From Dysgonomonas hofstadii (GTDB lineage Bacteria; Bacteroidota; Bacteroidia; Bacteroidales; Dysgonomonadaceae): 64,000 bases of DNA. The number at the start of each line of letters is the position of its first letter. The first letter of the stretch is position 1. The notes beneath the pieces were generated by a model. It was given only the letters and a program-made list of their open reading frames with translations. It made no database searches and was not told the DNA's origin. A program made the translations under genes and the position numbers. Where the stretch lies: positions 434,001 to 498,000 of the forward strand of contig NZ_JACIEP010000002.1 of NCBI RefSeq assembly GCF_014196915.1, written 5' to 3'. Of this stretch, positions 47,053 to 56,272 are shown in pieces.

Positions 47053-50000
47053 ATGAGGTTTTTGTTTGCGGTATTTTTCACACTGTTTTCCATCCCCGGC
47101 TTTGCCTTAAATATATCAGATTATAGATTTCATACTATGCCGGAAACCTCCTATTATGGAGGGATACATAGTATTACTAAAGATAGTATCGGGCGAATTT
47201 GGTTTAGCGGATACGATGCTTTATTTGTCTATAATGGCAATTCGTTCGAACAAATGAATGATCTTGTCACAAGTATTCTGCCTAGTTCCTACTGGGCATA
47301 CGGGCAAGTTATTACCGATAAATCGAAAAGATTGTACGTCGGCACTAACCAGGGATTATTACGCTTCAACTACCAGACCAAAAAATTCGACCGTATCTTA
47401 ACCGGAAATGTAGGGTCGGTTATACCTGCTGAGGATGGGAATATATGGCTAATCAGGGATAACAAGATCGAATCGTTCCATCCCGACCATTTACCTGACA
47501 TTACCCAATATCCGCTACCTTCAGACGTCGTTGTATCTACAATGTCATTAATATGTACAGAAGATCATATCTATATTTCCTCGAATGGCAATGTATACAG
47601 GTTGAACAAGGCTACAAAGCAATATAACCTGTTTTCGGCATTAGGGGATGATAGCTATGTAATAAGGGATGTAATAGAATATAATGAGTCGGTTTATATT
47701 CTTACGCATATGGATGGGTTATATAAATGTGATAATAATGGTAAAGTAACGAAGCATTACAATCTCTCACGCGAGTACGGGAAATCGGCCAGCACAAAAA
47801 AACTATATCTCGACTCTTCAAATACCGTCTGGGTAGCCACGCAATCCGGATTATTCCTGTTAGATCCACTAACGGAAGAAATGCATCAACTCCGGTTCAA
47901 TCTTCATTATACATATTCCCTGCCAAATAATTCGGTATGGTCGATTTTTCCTGATCCGGATGGAGGTGTATGGATAGGCACATATGGAGGCAAGTTAGCC
48001 TATATGACTTTCTTCGACAACAATGTCAACTATTTCAAAGCTACCCCGGGAGGACTGAATCACCCTATAATAAGTTGCTTCGAAGAAGATAAAGAAGGCA
48101 ATCTATGGATAGGCACAGAAGGAGGAGGTTTGAATTACTGGAACAGGAAGACCGATAAGTTCTTCTATTATACACAAGGAAACAAAACAGGAATAACATC
48201 AAATATGATAAAAAAGCTGCAATATGACGAAAAAACCAATTCTTTACAGATTTCGGCTTTCAACGGCGGCATGGAGCTATTCGATGCCAGGCAGCAACAT
48301 TTTATAGACCAACGCATGCATCATCCCATAACCTCACAACAGTTAACCGTATATGACTTCGTTATGGAAAGTGACTCAGGTATTTGGATGACTGATCCCG
48401 ATACCGAACTGATGTATAAAGATAAAAGAAAAGGAACTATAGAAATTGTCTCTATACTTGACTCTAAAGGAGCTATGGTTAGAATGCAGATTGAAACACT
48501 GTTTCGCGACAAGGGAAACAATCTCTGGCTGATAACCCACAACGGAGCATATATCGTAGATGTCAGCACAAGACGAATCATAAAACATTATTATATAGAA
48601 AACGCTCCTTATTCGGTGAATAACCTCTGTTCATTTTGTATTACATCCGAGTCTGATATTTGGTTTGGAACACGCGGCGGCGGCATAAACAGATTGAGTA
48701 AGGATGGTCGTTATGTGAATTTTGCAGAAAAAGACGGACTATTGGGAAAAACCGTTTTTGGTATACTGGAGGACACCTCTTCCAAAGACATATGGTTCAG
48801 CACCAATGATGGTTTGTATTATTACGACCATAAGAACGGGAAAATAAACAAATCCCAGATAGATAACCTGAGCTTGTGTGGCGCGTTCTATGTACGCGCA
48901 TGCTACAAAACATCGCAGGGAGAAATGTTGTTTGGCGGAACAAACGGCTTTATTATGTTCACCCCGGGTAAAATAAAATATAACAATCAAAAGCCCAAAG
49001 TCTTTTTTACTGATCTACTTATCAATAGTAAAATAATTGCACCAAATGATAAAAACTCCCCATTGACAAAAGATATATCTACACTATCCTATTCCGAAAG
49101 ATATGATGACAAGATAATACTATCGCATAAGCAGTCTAATATTGAAATACAGGTTTCGGCAAACAGCTATCTGGATGCTGAAAAAAATCAATACGCATAC
49201 CGGATGATCGGGCTTTCAGACAAATGGAACCTTCTGCCCCGGGGACAGAAAACAATACAATTCTTTAATTTGCCTGCCGGTAAATACACCTTCGAGGTCA
49301 AGGCCGCCAACAACGACGGTTTGTGGGGCGATGAGGTTTCCACTTTACTTTTCGAGGTAAAGCCCTCGCCTTTCCTTTCCATTTGGGCATACATTGTCTA
49401 CTCAATATTATTATTATTCATAGTATACTTTATATGGAGATATTTTACGAATAAGAAGATATTCAAGAACCGGCTCGAAATGGAACAGATCAAGGAGCAA
49501 AACATGCAGAAGCTCACTCAAGCCCGGATTAATTTCTTTACAAATATCTCACATGATCTTAAGACCCCACTTACTTTGGTCGTCGATCCGTTGAAACAAC
49601 TAAAGGAGTATTTACCAGACGATCAATCGTCGAATGCGAACACCTATGTAAATCTTATTGAAAAGAACGTAAACCGCATTCAGCGAATGATCAGCCAGTT
49701 ACTTCAATTCAGGGAAATAGAGAGTCAAAAAATCACATTCAACCTGCAACCCGGCGACCTGATCCAATATATCGGCGATATCTTCTCTTTATTTGAGCTT
49801 TATGCCAACAAAAAGGGAATAGAGACGGATATGAACCCTGATATTGAAAGCTTCTATACAAAATTCGATCACGATGCAGTAGAGAAGATCTTCACCAATT
49901 TATTTTCGAATGCCATAAAATACACATCTGAAGACGGATTTGTAGGGGTAAGAATCAGTAAAACTACCCAAGAAGAGATCACTGCTCTTGCTCTATCGGA

Positions 50001-51114
50001 AACAACAAATACAGGGTATATATCTGTTGCCATAACCAATACCGGCACAGAAATTCCCGATGACAAGAAAGAAGAGATATTTGAGTCATTCAATCGCCTG
50101 ACTTCTGGCAAACCTGCGTTTGAAGAGAGTACAGGATTGGGTCTGGCCATTGTCAGGGAACTGGTTAATAGCCTGGAAGGGAAAGTTTTACTGCATTCCG
50201 GTGACTCGAAAGTCACTTTTACAGTAATCCTGCCTTTCTCTTTAAATATCGAAAAGGCCGATAGCAATGTTGTGTCGTATGAATATGCCATTTCCGAGAT
50301 AGATAATATTCTGGCAGAATCAGAAGTGACCAATCTGAACGACAAGCGAAGCCGTAAAACACACAGTATTGTTGTCATAGAAGACGATCCTGATCTGAGA
50401 GCCTACATGGAACAACGGTTATCGGAATACCATAATGTATACACAGCAGTAAATGGCAATGAGGGTATAGCTAAAACTGAAAAAATATTTCCTCAGATCG
50501 TCATTACCGACCTGATGATGCCGGAAGCCGATGGTTTTGACGTTTGCCGCAATCTGCGCTCTAATATAAAAACAAGCCATATCCCGATAATTGTCCTTTC
50601 GGCAGTGGGTAAGAATACCGAATATAAGATAAAAGCACTGGAAAGCGGAGCAAATGTCTTTATCGACAAGCCGTTCGATATGGATTTCCTGCTCAAACAG
50701 GTGGATAATCTCATCAGGAATCAAAACGAACTCAAAGAATTGTACAGCAAGAAATATATTGCCGAACCGTCTAAGATCACGATATCCTCAATGGACGAAG
50801 AATTGCTGAAAAGAGCAATGGAGCAGATCGAACAGAACATCAGTAACTGTGAATATAATGTCGAGGCATTCGTTTCCGATATGGGTATCGGACGTACGCT
50901 TTTATACCAAAAGATAAACGATATAGTAGGAATGTCCATTAAAGAATTTATAATGGATGTCCGGCTTAAACGCAGCGCTCAACTATTAAAAGATTCAGAT
51001 CTTACCATATCCGAAATAGCAATTCAAACAGGATTCAATAATCCTAAATACTTTAGTATTTGCTTTAAAAAACATTTCGAACTAACACCTACCGAATTTA
51101 AAAAGAAGCCGTAA
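47053..51114 (+). CDS. Hybrid two-component system sensor/regulator (HTCS)
   Basis: The 1353-aa single-protein regulator has a signal peptide, a periplasmic sensor of about 14 Reg_prop beta-propeller repeats (e.g. GGVWIGTYGGKLAYM, GNLWIGTEGGGLNYW) and a Y_Y_Y domain to about residue 770. One membrane helix lies near 775-797. The kinase has phospho-acceptor H834 in ISHDLKTPLTLV, the N-box FTNLFSNAIKYT and GLGLAIVREL. A receiver domain follows with D1153 in VITDLMMPEADG. A C-terminal AraC-type HTH (about 1255-1353) contains ISEIAIQTGFNNPKYFSICF. Such regulators bind a breakdown oligosaccharide and switch on their own locus, here the susC group downstream. Confidence 0.95.
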   Translation: MRFLFAVFFTLFSIPGFALNISDYRFHTMPETSYYGGIHSITKDSIGRIWFSGYDALFVYNGNSFEQMNDLVTSILPSSYWAYGQVITDKSKRLYVGTNQGLLRFNYQTKKFDRILTGNVGSVIPAEDGNIWLIRDNKIESFHPDHLPDITQYPLPSDVVVSTMSLICTEDHIYISSNGNVYRLNKATKQYNLFSALGDDSYVIRDVIEYNESVYILTHMDGLYKCDNNGKVTKHYNLSREYGKSASTKKLYLDSSNTVWVATQSGLFLLDPLTEEMHQLRFNLHYTYSLPNNSVWSIFPDPDGGVWIGTYGGKLAYMTFFDNNVNYFKATPGGLNHPIISCFEEDKEGNLWIGTEGGGLNYWNRKTDKFFYYTQGNKTGITSNMIKKLQYDEKTNSLQISAFNGGMELFDARQQHFIDQRMHHPITSQQLTVYDFVMESDSGIWMTDPDTELMYKDKRKGTIEIVSILDSKGAMVRMQIETLFRDKGNNLWLITHNGAYIVDVSTRRIIKHYYIENAPYSVNNLCSFCITSESDIWFGTRGGGINRLSKDGRYVNFAEKDGLLGKTVFGILEDTSSKDIWFSTNDGLYYYDHKNGKINKSQIDNLSLCGAFYVRACYKTSQGEMLFGGTNGFIMFTPGKIKYNNQKPKVFFTDLLINSKIIAPNDKNSPLTKDISTLSYSERYDDKIILSHKQSNIEIQVSANSYLDAEKNQYAYRMIGLSDKWNLLPRGQKTIQFFNLPAGKYTFEVKAANNDGLWGDEVSTLLFEVKPSPFLSIWAYIVYSILLLFIVYFIWRYFTNKKIFKNRLEMEQIKEQNMQKLTQARINFFTNISHDLKTPLTLVVDPLKQLKEYLPDDQSSNANTYVNLIEKNVNRIQRMISQLLQFREIESQKITFNLQPGDLIQYIGDIFSLFELYANKKGIETDMNPDIESFYTKFDHDAVEKIFTNLFSNAIKYTSEDGFVGVRISKTTQEEITALALSETTNTGYISVAITNTGTEIPDDKKEEIFESFNRLTSGKPAFEESTGLGLAIVRELVNSLEGKVLLHSGDSKVTFTVILPFSLNIEKADSNVVSYEYAISEIDNILAESEVTNLNDKRSRKTHSIVVIEDDPDLRAYMEQRLSEYHNVYTAVNGNEGIAKTEKIFPQIVITDLMMPEADGFDVCRNLRSNIKTSHIPIIVLSAVGKNTEYKIKALESGANVFIDKPFDMDFLLKQVDNLIRNQNELKELYSKKYIAEPSKITISSMDEELLKRAMEQIEQNISNCEYNVEAFVSDMGIGRTLLYQKINDIVGMSIKEFIMDVRLKRSAQLLKDSDLTISEIAIQTGFNNPKYFSICFKKHFELTPTEFKKKP

Positions 51115-51129
51115 AAGGCTTCTTTTTTT
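51101..51129 (+). terminator. Terminator overlapping the end of the HTCS gene
   Basis: Arms AAGAAGCC and GGCTTCTT with a short loop that contains the stop codon are followed by a run of seven T. It separates the regulator from the susC transcript. Confidence 0.85.
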
Positions 51130-51142
51130 ATGATAAGTATAA

Positions 51143-51166
51143 ATTTTGTACGGCTCCGTACAAAAT
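51143..51166. promoter_or_regulatory. Perfect palindrome, candidate regulator binding site
   Basis: ATTTTGTACGG is followed after 2 bp by its exact reverse complement. No T run follows it, so it is unlike a terminator. It sits just after the HTCS gene and upstream of the probable susC promoter, a likely position for the HTCS AraC domain or another dimeric regulator to bind. Confidence 0.5.
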
Positions 51167-51365
51167 GAAACCATTTCCGAATAAATGAGTACCAGGGTAT
51201 ATTCGATTTTTATTCACCTTTGCTATAGACAAAGGCTAGATCCTGTTTTTCTTCTTCGATATACCTATACCATGAAATGGAATAAATAGAATCTACTTGC
51301 CATACCCTAATAAAAACAACAGTCTAAAACCATAAGAATATTTCAATAATCTAACCTTAAAGCAT

Positions 51366-51428
51366 ATGAAAATAACAAGAGAAGATGGAAACATCTTCAT
51401 TCTGGCTAACATCAGATCCCCATCCTGA
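51366..51428 (+). CDS. Possible 20-codon leader peptide upstream of susC
   Basis: ATG at 51366 opens a frame of 20 codons starting MKITREDG and ending ANIRSPS before TGA at 51426. It lies fully inside the leader and overlaps both competing hairpins. A leader peptide could link translation to the choice between hairpins. There is no protein homology to support it and no clear ribosome binding site, so it may be chance. Confidence 0.3.
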   Translation: MKITREDGNIFILANIRSPS

Positions 51429-51443
51429 TATCAGAATGAAGAT
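51381..51443 (+). promoter_or_regulatory. Mutually exclusive hairpins in the susC leader
   Basis: Hairpin A pairs GAAGATG with CATCTTC around a GAAA loop (51381-51398). Hairpin B pairs ATCTTCATTCTG (51393-51404) with CAGAATGAAGAT (51432-51443), with an inner ATCAG/CTGAT stem. The right arm of A lies inside the left arm of B, so only one can form. The layout resembles an attenuator or riboregulator, though no T run follows B. Confidence 0.55.
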
Positions 51444-51489
51444 ACAAATGAAAATACTAACTTAAATTTTTATCTTATAATATTGAAAA

Positions 51490-54400
51490 ATGAAAATACA
51501 CAAAAAGATTAAAAGTAGATTGATGATTGTTGCCATATTCTTACTATCGGCAACTCATATGTATGCAGACTTGCAACAAGATCTTATTAAAATTACCGGA
51601 AAGGTTATTGATGGAACTGGAGAATCTCTTATCGGAGTCACAGTTCGTGTGAAAGACGGAGATGCAGGAACAGTTACTGATGTAGACGGGAACTTCACAA
51701 TACAGGCTTCCCCTGCATCAACTCTGGTTTTTACCTATGTAGGCTTTACAACTCAGGAGGTTAAGGTAAATCCTTCTGGAATTATGAATATAACAATGAC
51801 CGGAGATGATAAATTACTTGACGAAGTAGTCGTTGTAGGCTACGGTACACAGAAGAAAAAAGACCTTACAGGAGGGCTTTCAGTGGTAGGCAAAGAAAAA
51901 TTAGACATGGTTTCTACCAGCAATCTGATGGATCGTCTGACCGGACAGATTGCCGGGCTAAATATTACCACCTCTAATGCAGCTCCCGGACAGGATCAGA
52001 CCCTTCTCATCCGTGGACAAAATTCTATATCAGCAAACAACGATCCCCTAATTGTTCTGGATGGAATTCCGTATAGTGGTTCTTTAGTCGATCTCGACCC
52101 GAACATTATTGACAATCTTTCTGTATTGAAAGATGCCTCGGCTGTATCAATTTACGGAGCACGCGGATCTAACGGAGTAATACTTATACAGACAAAAAGA
52201 GGTGCAAAAGGAAAACCACAGGTAACGTATAAAGCCCAGCTTGGAATATCCGAGCCAATGCAGAGAATTCAGGTAATGGGACCGAATCAATACATTCGTT
52301 TCCAACAAGATATAGGCCGTCTGAAAGAGGGTTATACAGGCGACCAGCTCGATCCTATCGCAGGCCAGATCATCAGTGTCAGTGAGCGTGAAAATTACCA
52401 GAACGGAATTACACACAACTGGCAGGATTATGTTTTCCAAACAGGTTTCACAATGGATCATCAAGTAAGTATTTCAGGAGGCACCGACGATACCAAGTAT
52501 ATGGCGGCGATAGCTTATCTTGATCAGGAAGGAGTGGTTTACAACTCTAAATTGGAGCGAATAAACGTCTCTGTAAATATCGACCAGACTTTCAATAAAT
52601 GGCTGACCATCGGAGTAGGAACCCAGTTCATACAAAAAGAGAATGGCGGCATCACCCCAAATCTCGAGCATGCCATAAAACAGAGTCCGTATGGAAAATA
52701 CAAGGATGACGCTGGCTATTATGTTACCGAGCCGATGGAGTATTCTCTTATAACCAACCCTATGATCAATGTAAATGCCGATCAGGATAGAACCAACCGA
52801 AACTTTTTCCTCAATGCATATGCCAATATTCTGCTACCAGTCAAAGGTTTGTCATTCAGGACCAATTATGGATACAACTACCGGAGCAGCTTTACCGGAA
52901 CCTATTACGGACGAGATACATATGACGGTAGAGAACAAGGAGCGCAAATCGGAGGGAAAGCAAGTATCAGCAATGAACATTATACAGATTATACATGGGA
53001 GAATATACTCCGCTACGACCGTGAGATCGGTGACCACCGCTTCGATGCAACCGGACTGTTTAGTATCCAGGAAAACAGGAAAACCACATCTTCCCAGACA
53101 GCATATGGTTTTGTAACCGATGATACCAGTTATCACATGATGGGCACCGCAGAACGCAATCAAACGATATCTTCGGGATTGAGCGAAGAGGCAAGAATGT
53201 CCATGATGCTTCGCTTGAATTATGCCTACAAAGGCAAATATATGACTACATTGACCGGGCGTAGAGACGGGGCTTCAGTCTTTGGGGAAAACAATAAATA
53301 TGGATTCTTCCCATCTGCCGCTCTTGCATGGCATATAGCTGAAGAAAATTTTATAAAAGATAATATCGAATGGATGGACATGCTTAAACTAAGGGTCTCT
53401 TATGGTGCCAATGGTAATGAGGCTATATCTTCCTACAGAACCCTGGATCGCCTTTACTCGAAAGTAAAATATATATGGGGAGATGGGGGAAATGCCGCTA
53501 ACACGGCCTATCTGGCCAGTGATGGCATTGGTAACCCAAACCTGAAATGGGAGACCACATATACGGCTAATGTCGGATTGGATTTTCAGTTATTCAAAGG
53601 CCGCCTCAACGGAACTATTGATATGTACCTGTCCAACACACACGATCTGCTCATGCAACGCACTGTGCCTATTATGAATGGTTACAGTAAAATATGGGAT
53701 AATGTGGGACAAACCCGCAACAAGGGGATAGAAATAACCTTGAATTCCCAGAATATCCGTAGTAAAGATTTCACCTGGAGTACCGACATTAACTTCTCAT
53801 TAAACCGTGATAAAATTGTTGAGTTGCGTGGAGATAAAATAGACGACATTGCCAATAAATGGTTTATAGGCAAACCTATACAGGTTTATTATGACTATAA
53901 TATGGTAGGTATCTGGCAACAGGGCGACGAGTTTTACTATACCGATGCGAATGGAAGCCAAAGTAAAATCCAGACCGGTGCCGAACCGGGATCTGCCAAA
54001 GTCGAAGATGTAGATGGCAACGGGTATATAGATGCAAAAGATAAGACGATTATCGGATCCAAAGTACCGGATTTCAGAATGTCTATGGGTAACAGGTTTA
54101 CGTATAAAGATTTTTACTTTTCATTTCTGTTAAATGGAGTATTTGGTGTTTGGCGCGAAGATAATGTGGCTAATATAGGATCATGGACATTTGGTATAAC
54201 AAACTATGTGCATAACGCAAATTATTGGACGCCGGAGAATCCCGATGCGGAAATTGTTTCCCCGGGTTATCTGAATCCCCTGGGACACAGCTATTACAAA
54301 AAGATGACATATGTACAGCTTAAGAATATAACCTTCGGTTACAGAATGCCTCATAAAATAGCCGGTAAACTTGGAGTAAACGCAATCGATATAAACGTGA

Positions 54401-54519
54401 GTGTCAACAATGCGCATACATTCTCTAACGTAAGGCAGGTTCTTAATTACGATAATAGCTGGATGGCTTCTTATCCCACAGCTCGTTCCTTTATGTTCGG
54501 ATTAAATTTAACTTTCTAA
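51490..54519 (+). CDS. SusC-family TonB-dependent outer-membrane transporter
   Basis: The 1009-aa protein has a signal peptide, a carboxypeptidase-regulatory-like domain (ITGKVIDGTGESLIGVTVRV, residues about 35-110), a TonB-box-like LDEVVVVGYGTQKKKD, a plug (VLDGIPYSGSLVDLDP, DASAVSIYGARGSNG) and a barrel ending RSFMFGLNLTF. It imports an oligosaccharide and pairs with the SusD encoded 13 bp later. It shares general architecture but little close sequence with the first SusC, so the cargo should differ. Expression is probably driven by the upstream HTCS. Confidence 0.95.
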   Translation: MKIHKKIKSRLMIVAIFLLSATHMYADLQQDLIKITGKVIDGTGESLIGVTVRVKDGDAGTVTDVDGNFTIQASPASTLVFTYVGFTTQEVKVNPSGIMNITMTGDDKLLDEVVVVGYGTQKKKDLTGGLSVVGKEKLDMVSTSNLMDRLTGQIAGLNITTSNAAPGQDQTLLIRGQNSISANNDPLIVLDGIPYSGSLVDLDPNIIDNLSVLKDASAVSIYGARGSNGVILIQTKRGAKGKPQVTYKAQLGISEPMQRIQVMGPNQYIRFQQDIGRLKEGYTGDQLDPIAGQIISVSERENYQNGITHNWQDYVFQTGFTMDHQVSISGGTDDTKYMAAIAYLDQEGVVYNSKLERINVSVNIDQTFNKWLTIGVGTQFIQKENGGITPNLEHAIKQSPYGKYKDDAGYYVTEPMEYSLITNPMINVNADQDRTNRNFFLNAYANILLPVKGLSFRTNYGYNYRSSFTGTYYGRDTYDGREQGAQIGGKASISNEHYTDYTWENILRYDREIGDHRFDATGLFSIQENRKTTSSQTAYGFVTDDTSYHMMGTAERNQTISSGLSEEARMSMMLRLNYAYKGKYMTTLTGRRDGASVFGENNKYGFFPSAALAWHIAEENFIKDNIEWMDMLKLRVSYGANGNEAISSYRTLDRLYSKVKYIWGDGGNAANTAYLASDGIGNPNLKWETTYTANVGLDFQLFKGRLNGTIDMYLSNTHDLLMQRTVPIMNGYSKIWDNVGQTRNKGIEITLNSQNIRSKDFTWSTDINFSLNRDKIVELRGDKIDDIANKWFIGKPIQVYYDYNMVGIWQQGDEFYYTDANGSQSKIQTGAEPGSAKVEDVDGNGYIDAKDKTIIGSKVPDFRMSMGNRFTYKDFYFSFLLNGVFGVWREDNVANIGSWTFGITNYVHNANYWTPENPDAEIVSPGYLNPLGHSYYKKMTYVQLKNITFGYRMPHKIAGKLGVNAIDINVSVNNAHTFSNVRQVLNYDNSWMASYPTARSFMFGLNLTF

Positions 54520-54532
54520 ATCAAAACACGAT

Positions 54533-56179
54533 ATGAAAATAAAAAACATCATAAAAACAGGGCTGGCATCCATATTAATGATCACAGCCACCGGATGTGA
54601 CGGTTTTCTCGACGAAGACTTAAAATCAGAATTGTCTCCTACCAATACCTTTACTAGTACATACGGTTTTGAGGTAGGTGTTACCGGACTTTATGCCCTT
54701 ACCCGCGCCGAATACAATACATATGGTGAAGAAGGTGCATTTATGCACAATGGAGCTTGCCCTTACGAAGCGTTACAAGCTGCTACTGATATTGTAGATG
54801 TAATAAACAGTGATGCATCTCTTACTGCATTTGCAAATCTGACACTGACATCCGAAGAAAGATTTGTAGGTACATACTGGAATTGGGCATATAGTGTGAT
54901 CTCTTCGGCCAATTTAATACTGGACTATTCAGAAAAAAACAATAACTGGGATTATCCTACAGACAAGACTCGTTTTCAGGCTGAAGCACGCTTTTTCCGT
55001 GCTTACGCATATCGTACGTTGGTCTACCTCTACGGAGACGTGCCATATGTAGAGAAAATATTATATGATTTCCAGCTTGATTTCACCCGCACTCCTAAAG
55101 CAGAAGTACTAGGACATATTGTAGACGACCTGAAATTTGCAACTGAATATCTCCCTGAAAATCCGGATAATGTCAAGGATGGAAAACTAACTAAATGGGC
55201 GGCATATCACCTGTTAAGTGAAATGTACCTGTTGCAGGGAGAATATAAGCTGGCAGAAGAAGCTGCTCTGGAAGTGATTAACAGTAAGCATTATGAGTTG
55301 ATGAAAGCCCGTTATGGAGCGGGTAAGGATAAAGCAGGCGATGTATTCAGCGATCTGTTTGTCGAAAACAATCAAAATAGAGGAAGCGGCAACAAAGAAA
55401 GTATCTGGGTTATGCAATTCGAATATAATACGATCGGAGGAGGAACCAATTCTGACGAATGGACACGCAGAGCGTGGAATCCTAAATACCAGGATATCTC
55501 AGGCTTCGTCTTAGCCGATACATTGGGTGGTCGCGGTCTGGCACAGATAGTTCCTATGAAATGGTGGGTAGGTACCAAAGGTACAAATGCTACCGGAGAT
55601 GTTGCCGGTATCTTTGATGACACAGATATTCGCAACTCGAACCACAATATCAAACGTAACTGGTATTATAACAACTCAGGTGATGCATCCCTATATGGTA
55701 AAAAATGTAATATTACAGAACAAACCTGGTTCTCTACAAAAACATTGTTTCCGGCTTTGACTAAATTTTTCTATGGACGTAGCGAAAATTTAAGTCTTAC
55801 AGGAAGCTATAGGGACCGTATGAAATTTCGCCTGTCCGAAACTTATCTGTTGCTTGCAGAGGCTTATCTGGGACAAAATGAAACATCAAAAGCTGCCGAC
55901 GCTGTAAACGAAGTACGCAAGCGGGCAGGAGCAACACCAGTTGCAGCCGAAGACATGTCAATGGATTACCTGCTCGATGAGCGTATCCGTGAATTGGTTG
56001 GAGAAGAAACCCGCCGCTTTACATTGGTACGCACAAATAAATTGATAGACCGGGCTAAGAAGTACAATAGTGCAATAAAAGATGTCATCCAGGATTATCA
56101 TGCATTGTGGCCTATTCCGCAAACGATAATCGACGCTAACCGTGACGTAGTATTCCCTCAGAATCCAGGGTACAAATAA
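54533..56179 (+). CDS. SusD-family surface glycan-binding lipoprotein
   Basis: The 548-aa protein has a lipoprotein signal ending ITATGCDGFLDEDLKSELSP, the last part being a usual SusD start. TPR helices include ARFFRAYAYRTLVYLYGDVP and AAYHLLSEMYLLQGEYKLAEE. The C-terminal signature is LSETYLLLAEAYLGQNETSK, VNEVRKRAGATP, DERIRELVGEETRRFTLVRT and LWPIPQTIIDANRDVVFPQNPGY (each quoted in part). It works with the SusC encoded just upstream at the cell surface. Confidence 0.95.
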   Translation: MKIKNIIKTGLASILMITATGCDGFLDEDLKSELSPTNTFTSTYGFEVGVTGLYALTRAEYNTYGEEGAFMHNGACPYEALQAATDIVDVINSDASLTAFANLTLTSEERFVGTYWNWAYSVISSANLILDYSEKNNNWDYPTDKTRFQAEARFFRAYAYRTLVYLYGDVPYVEKILYDFQLDFTRTPKAEVLGHIVDDLKFATEYLPENPDNVKDGKLTKWAAYHLLSEMYLLQGEYKLAEEAALEVINSKHYELMKARYGAGKDKAGDVFSDLFVENNQNRGSGNKESIWVMQFEYNTIGGGTNSDEWTRRAWNPKYQDISGFVLADTLGGRGLAQIVPMKWWVGTKGTNATGDVAGIFDDTDIRNSNHNIKRNWYYNNSGDASLYGKKCNITEQTWFSTKTLFPALTKFFYGRSENLSLTGSYRDRMKFRLSETYLLLAEAYLGQNETSKAADAVNEVRKRAGATPVAAEDMSMDYLLDERIRELVGEETRRFTLVRTNKLIDRAKKYNSAIKDVIQDYHALWPIPQTIIDANRDVVFPQNPGYK

Positions 56180-56272
56180 ATAAAATCATTCATTCAACAA
56201 CATTAAGTTAGAGACATTTAAGAAACACTTAATAAAAAGAGAATAATGATTTTTATCTTAAAAACAATATTT

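Larger units (their letters stand above)
51115..51489 (+). promoter_or_regulatory. Control region and long leader of the second susC gene
   Basis: This 375-bp gap holds a palindrome at 51143-51166, a small CCTTTG/CAAAGG inverted repeat near 51217-51233 with a CAccTTTG sequence close to the -7 box, a mini-ORF at 51366-51428 and two competing hairpins at 51381-51443. The start of transcription is probably near 51229, giving a leader of some 260 nt. Confidence 0.5.
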
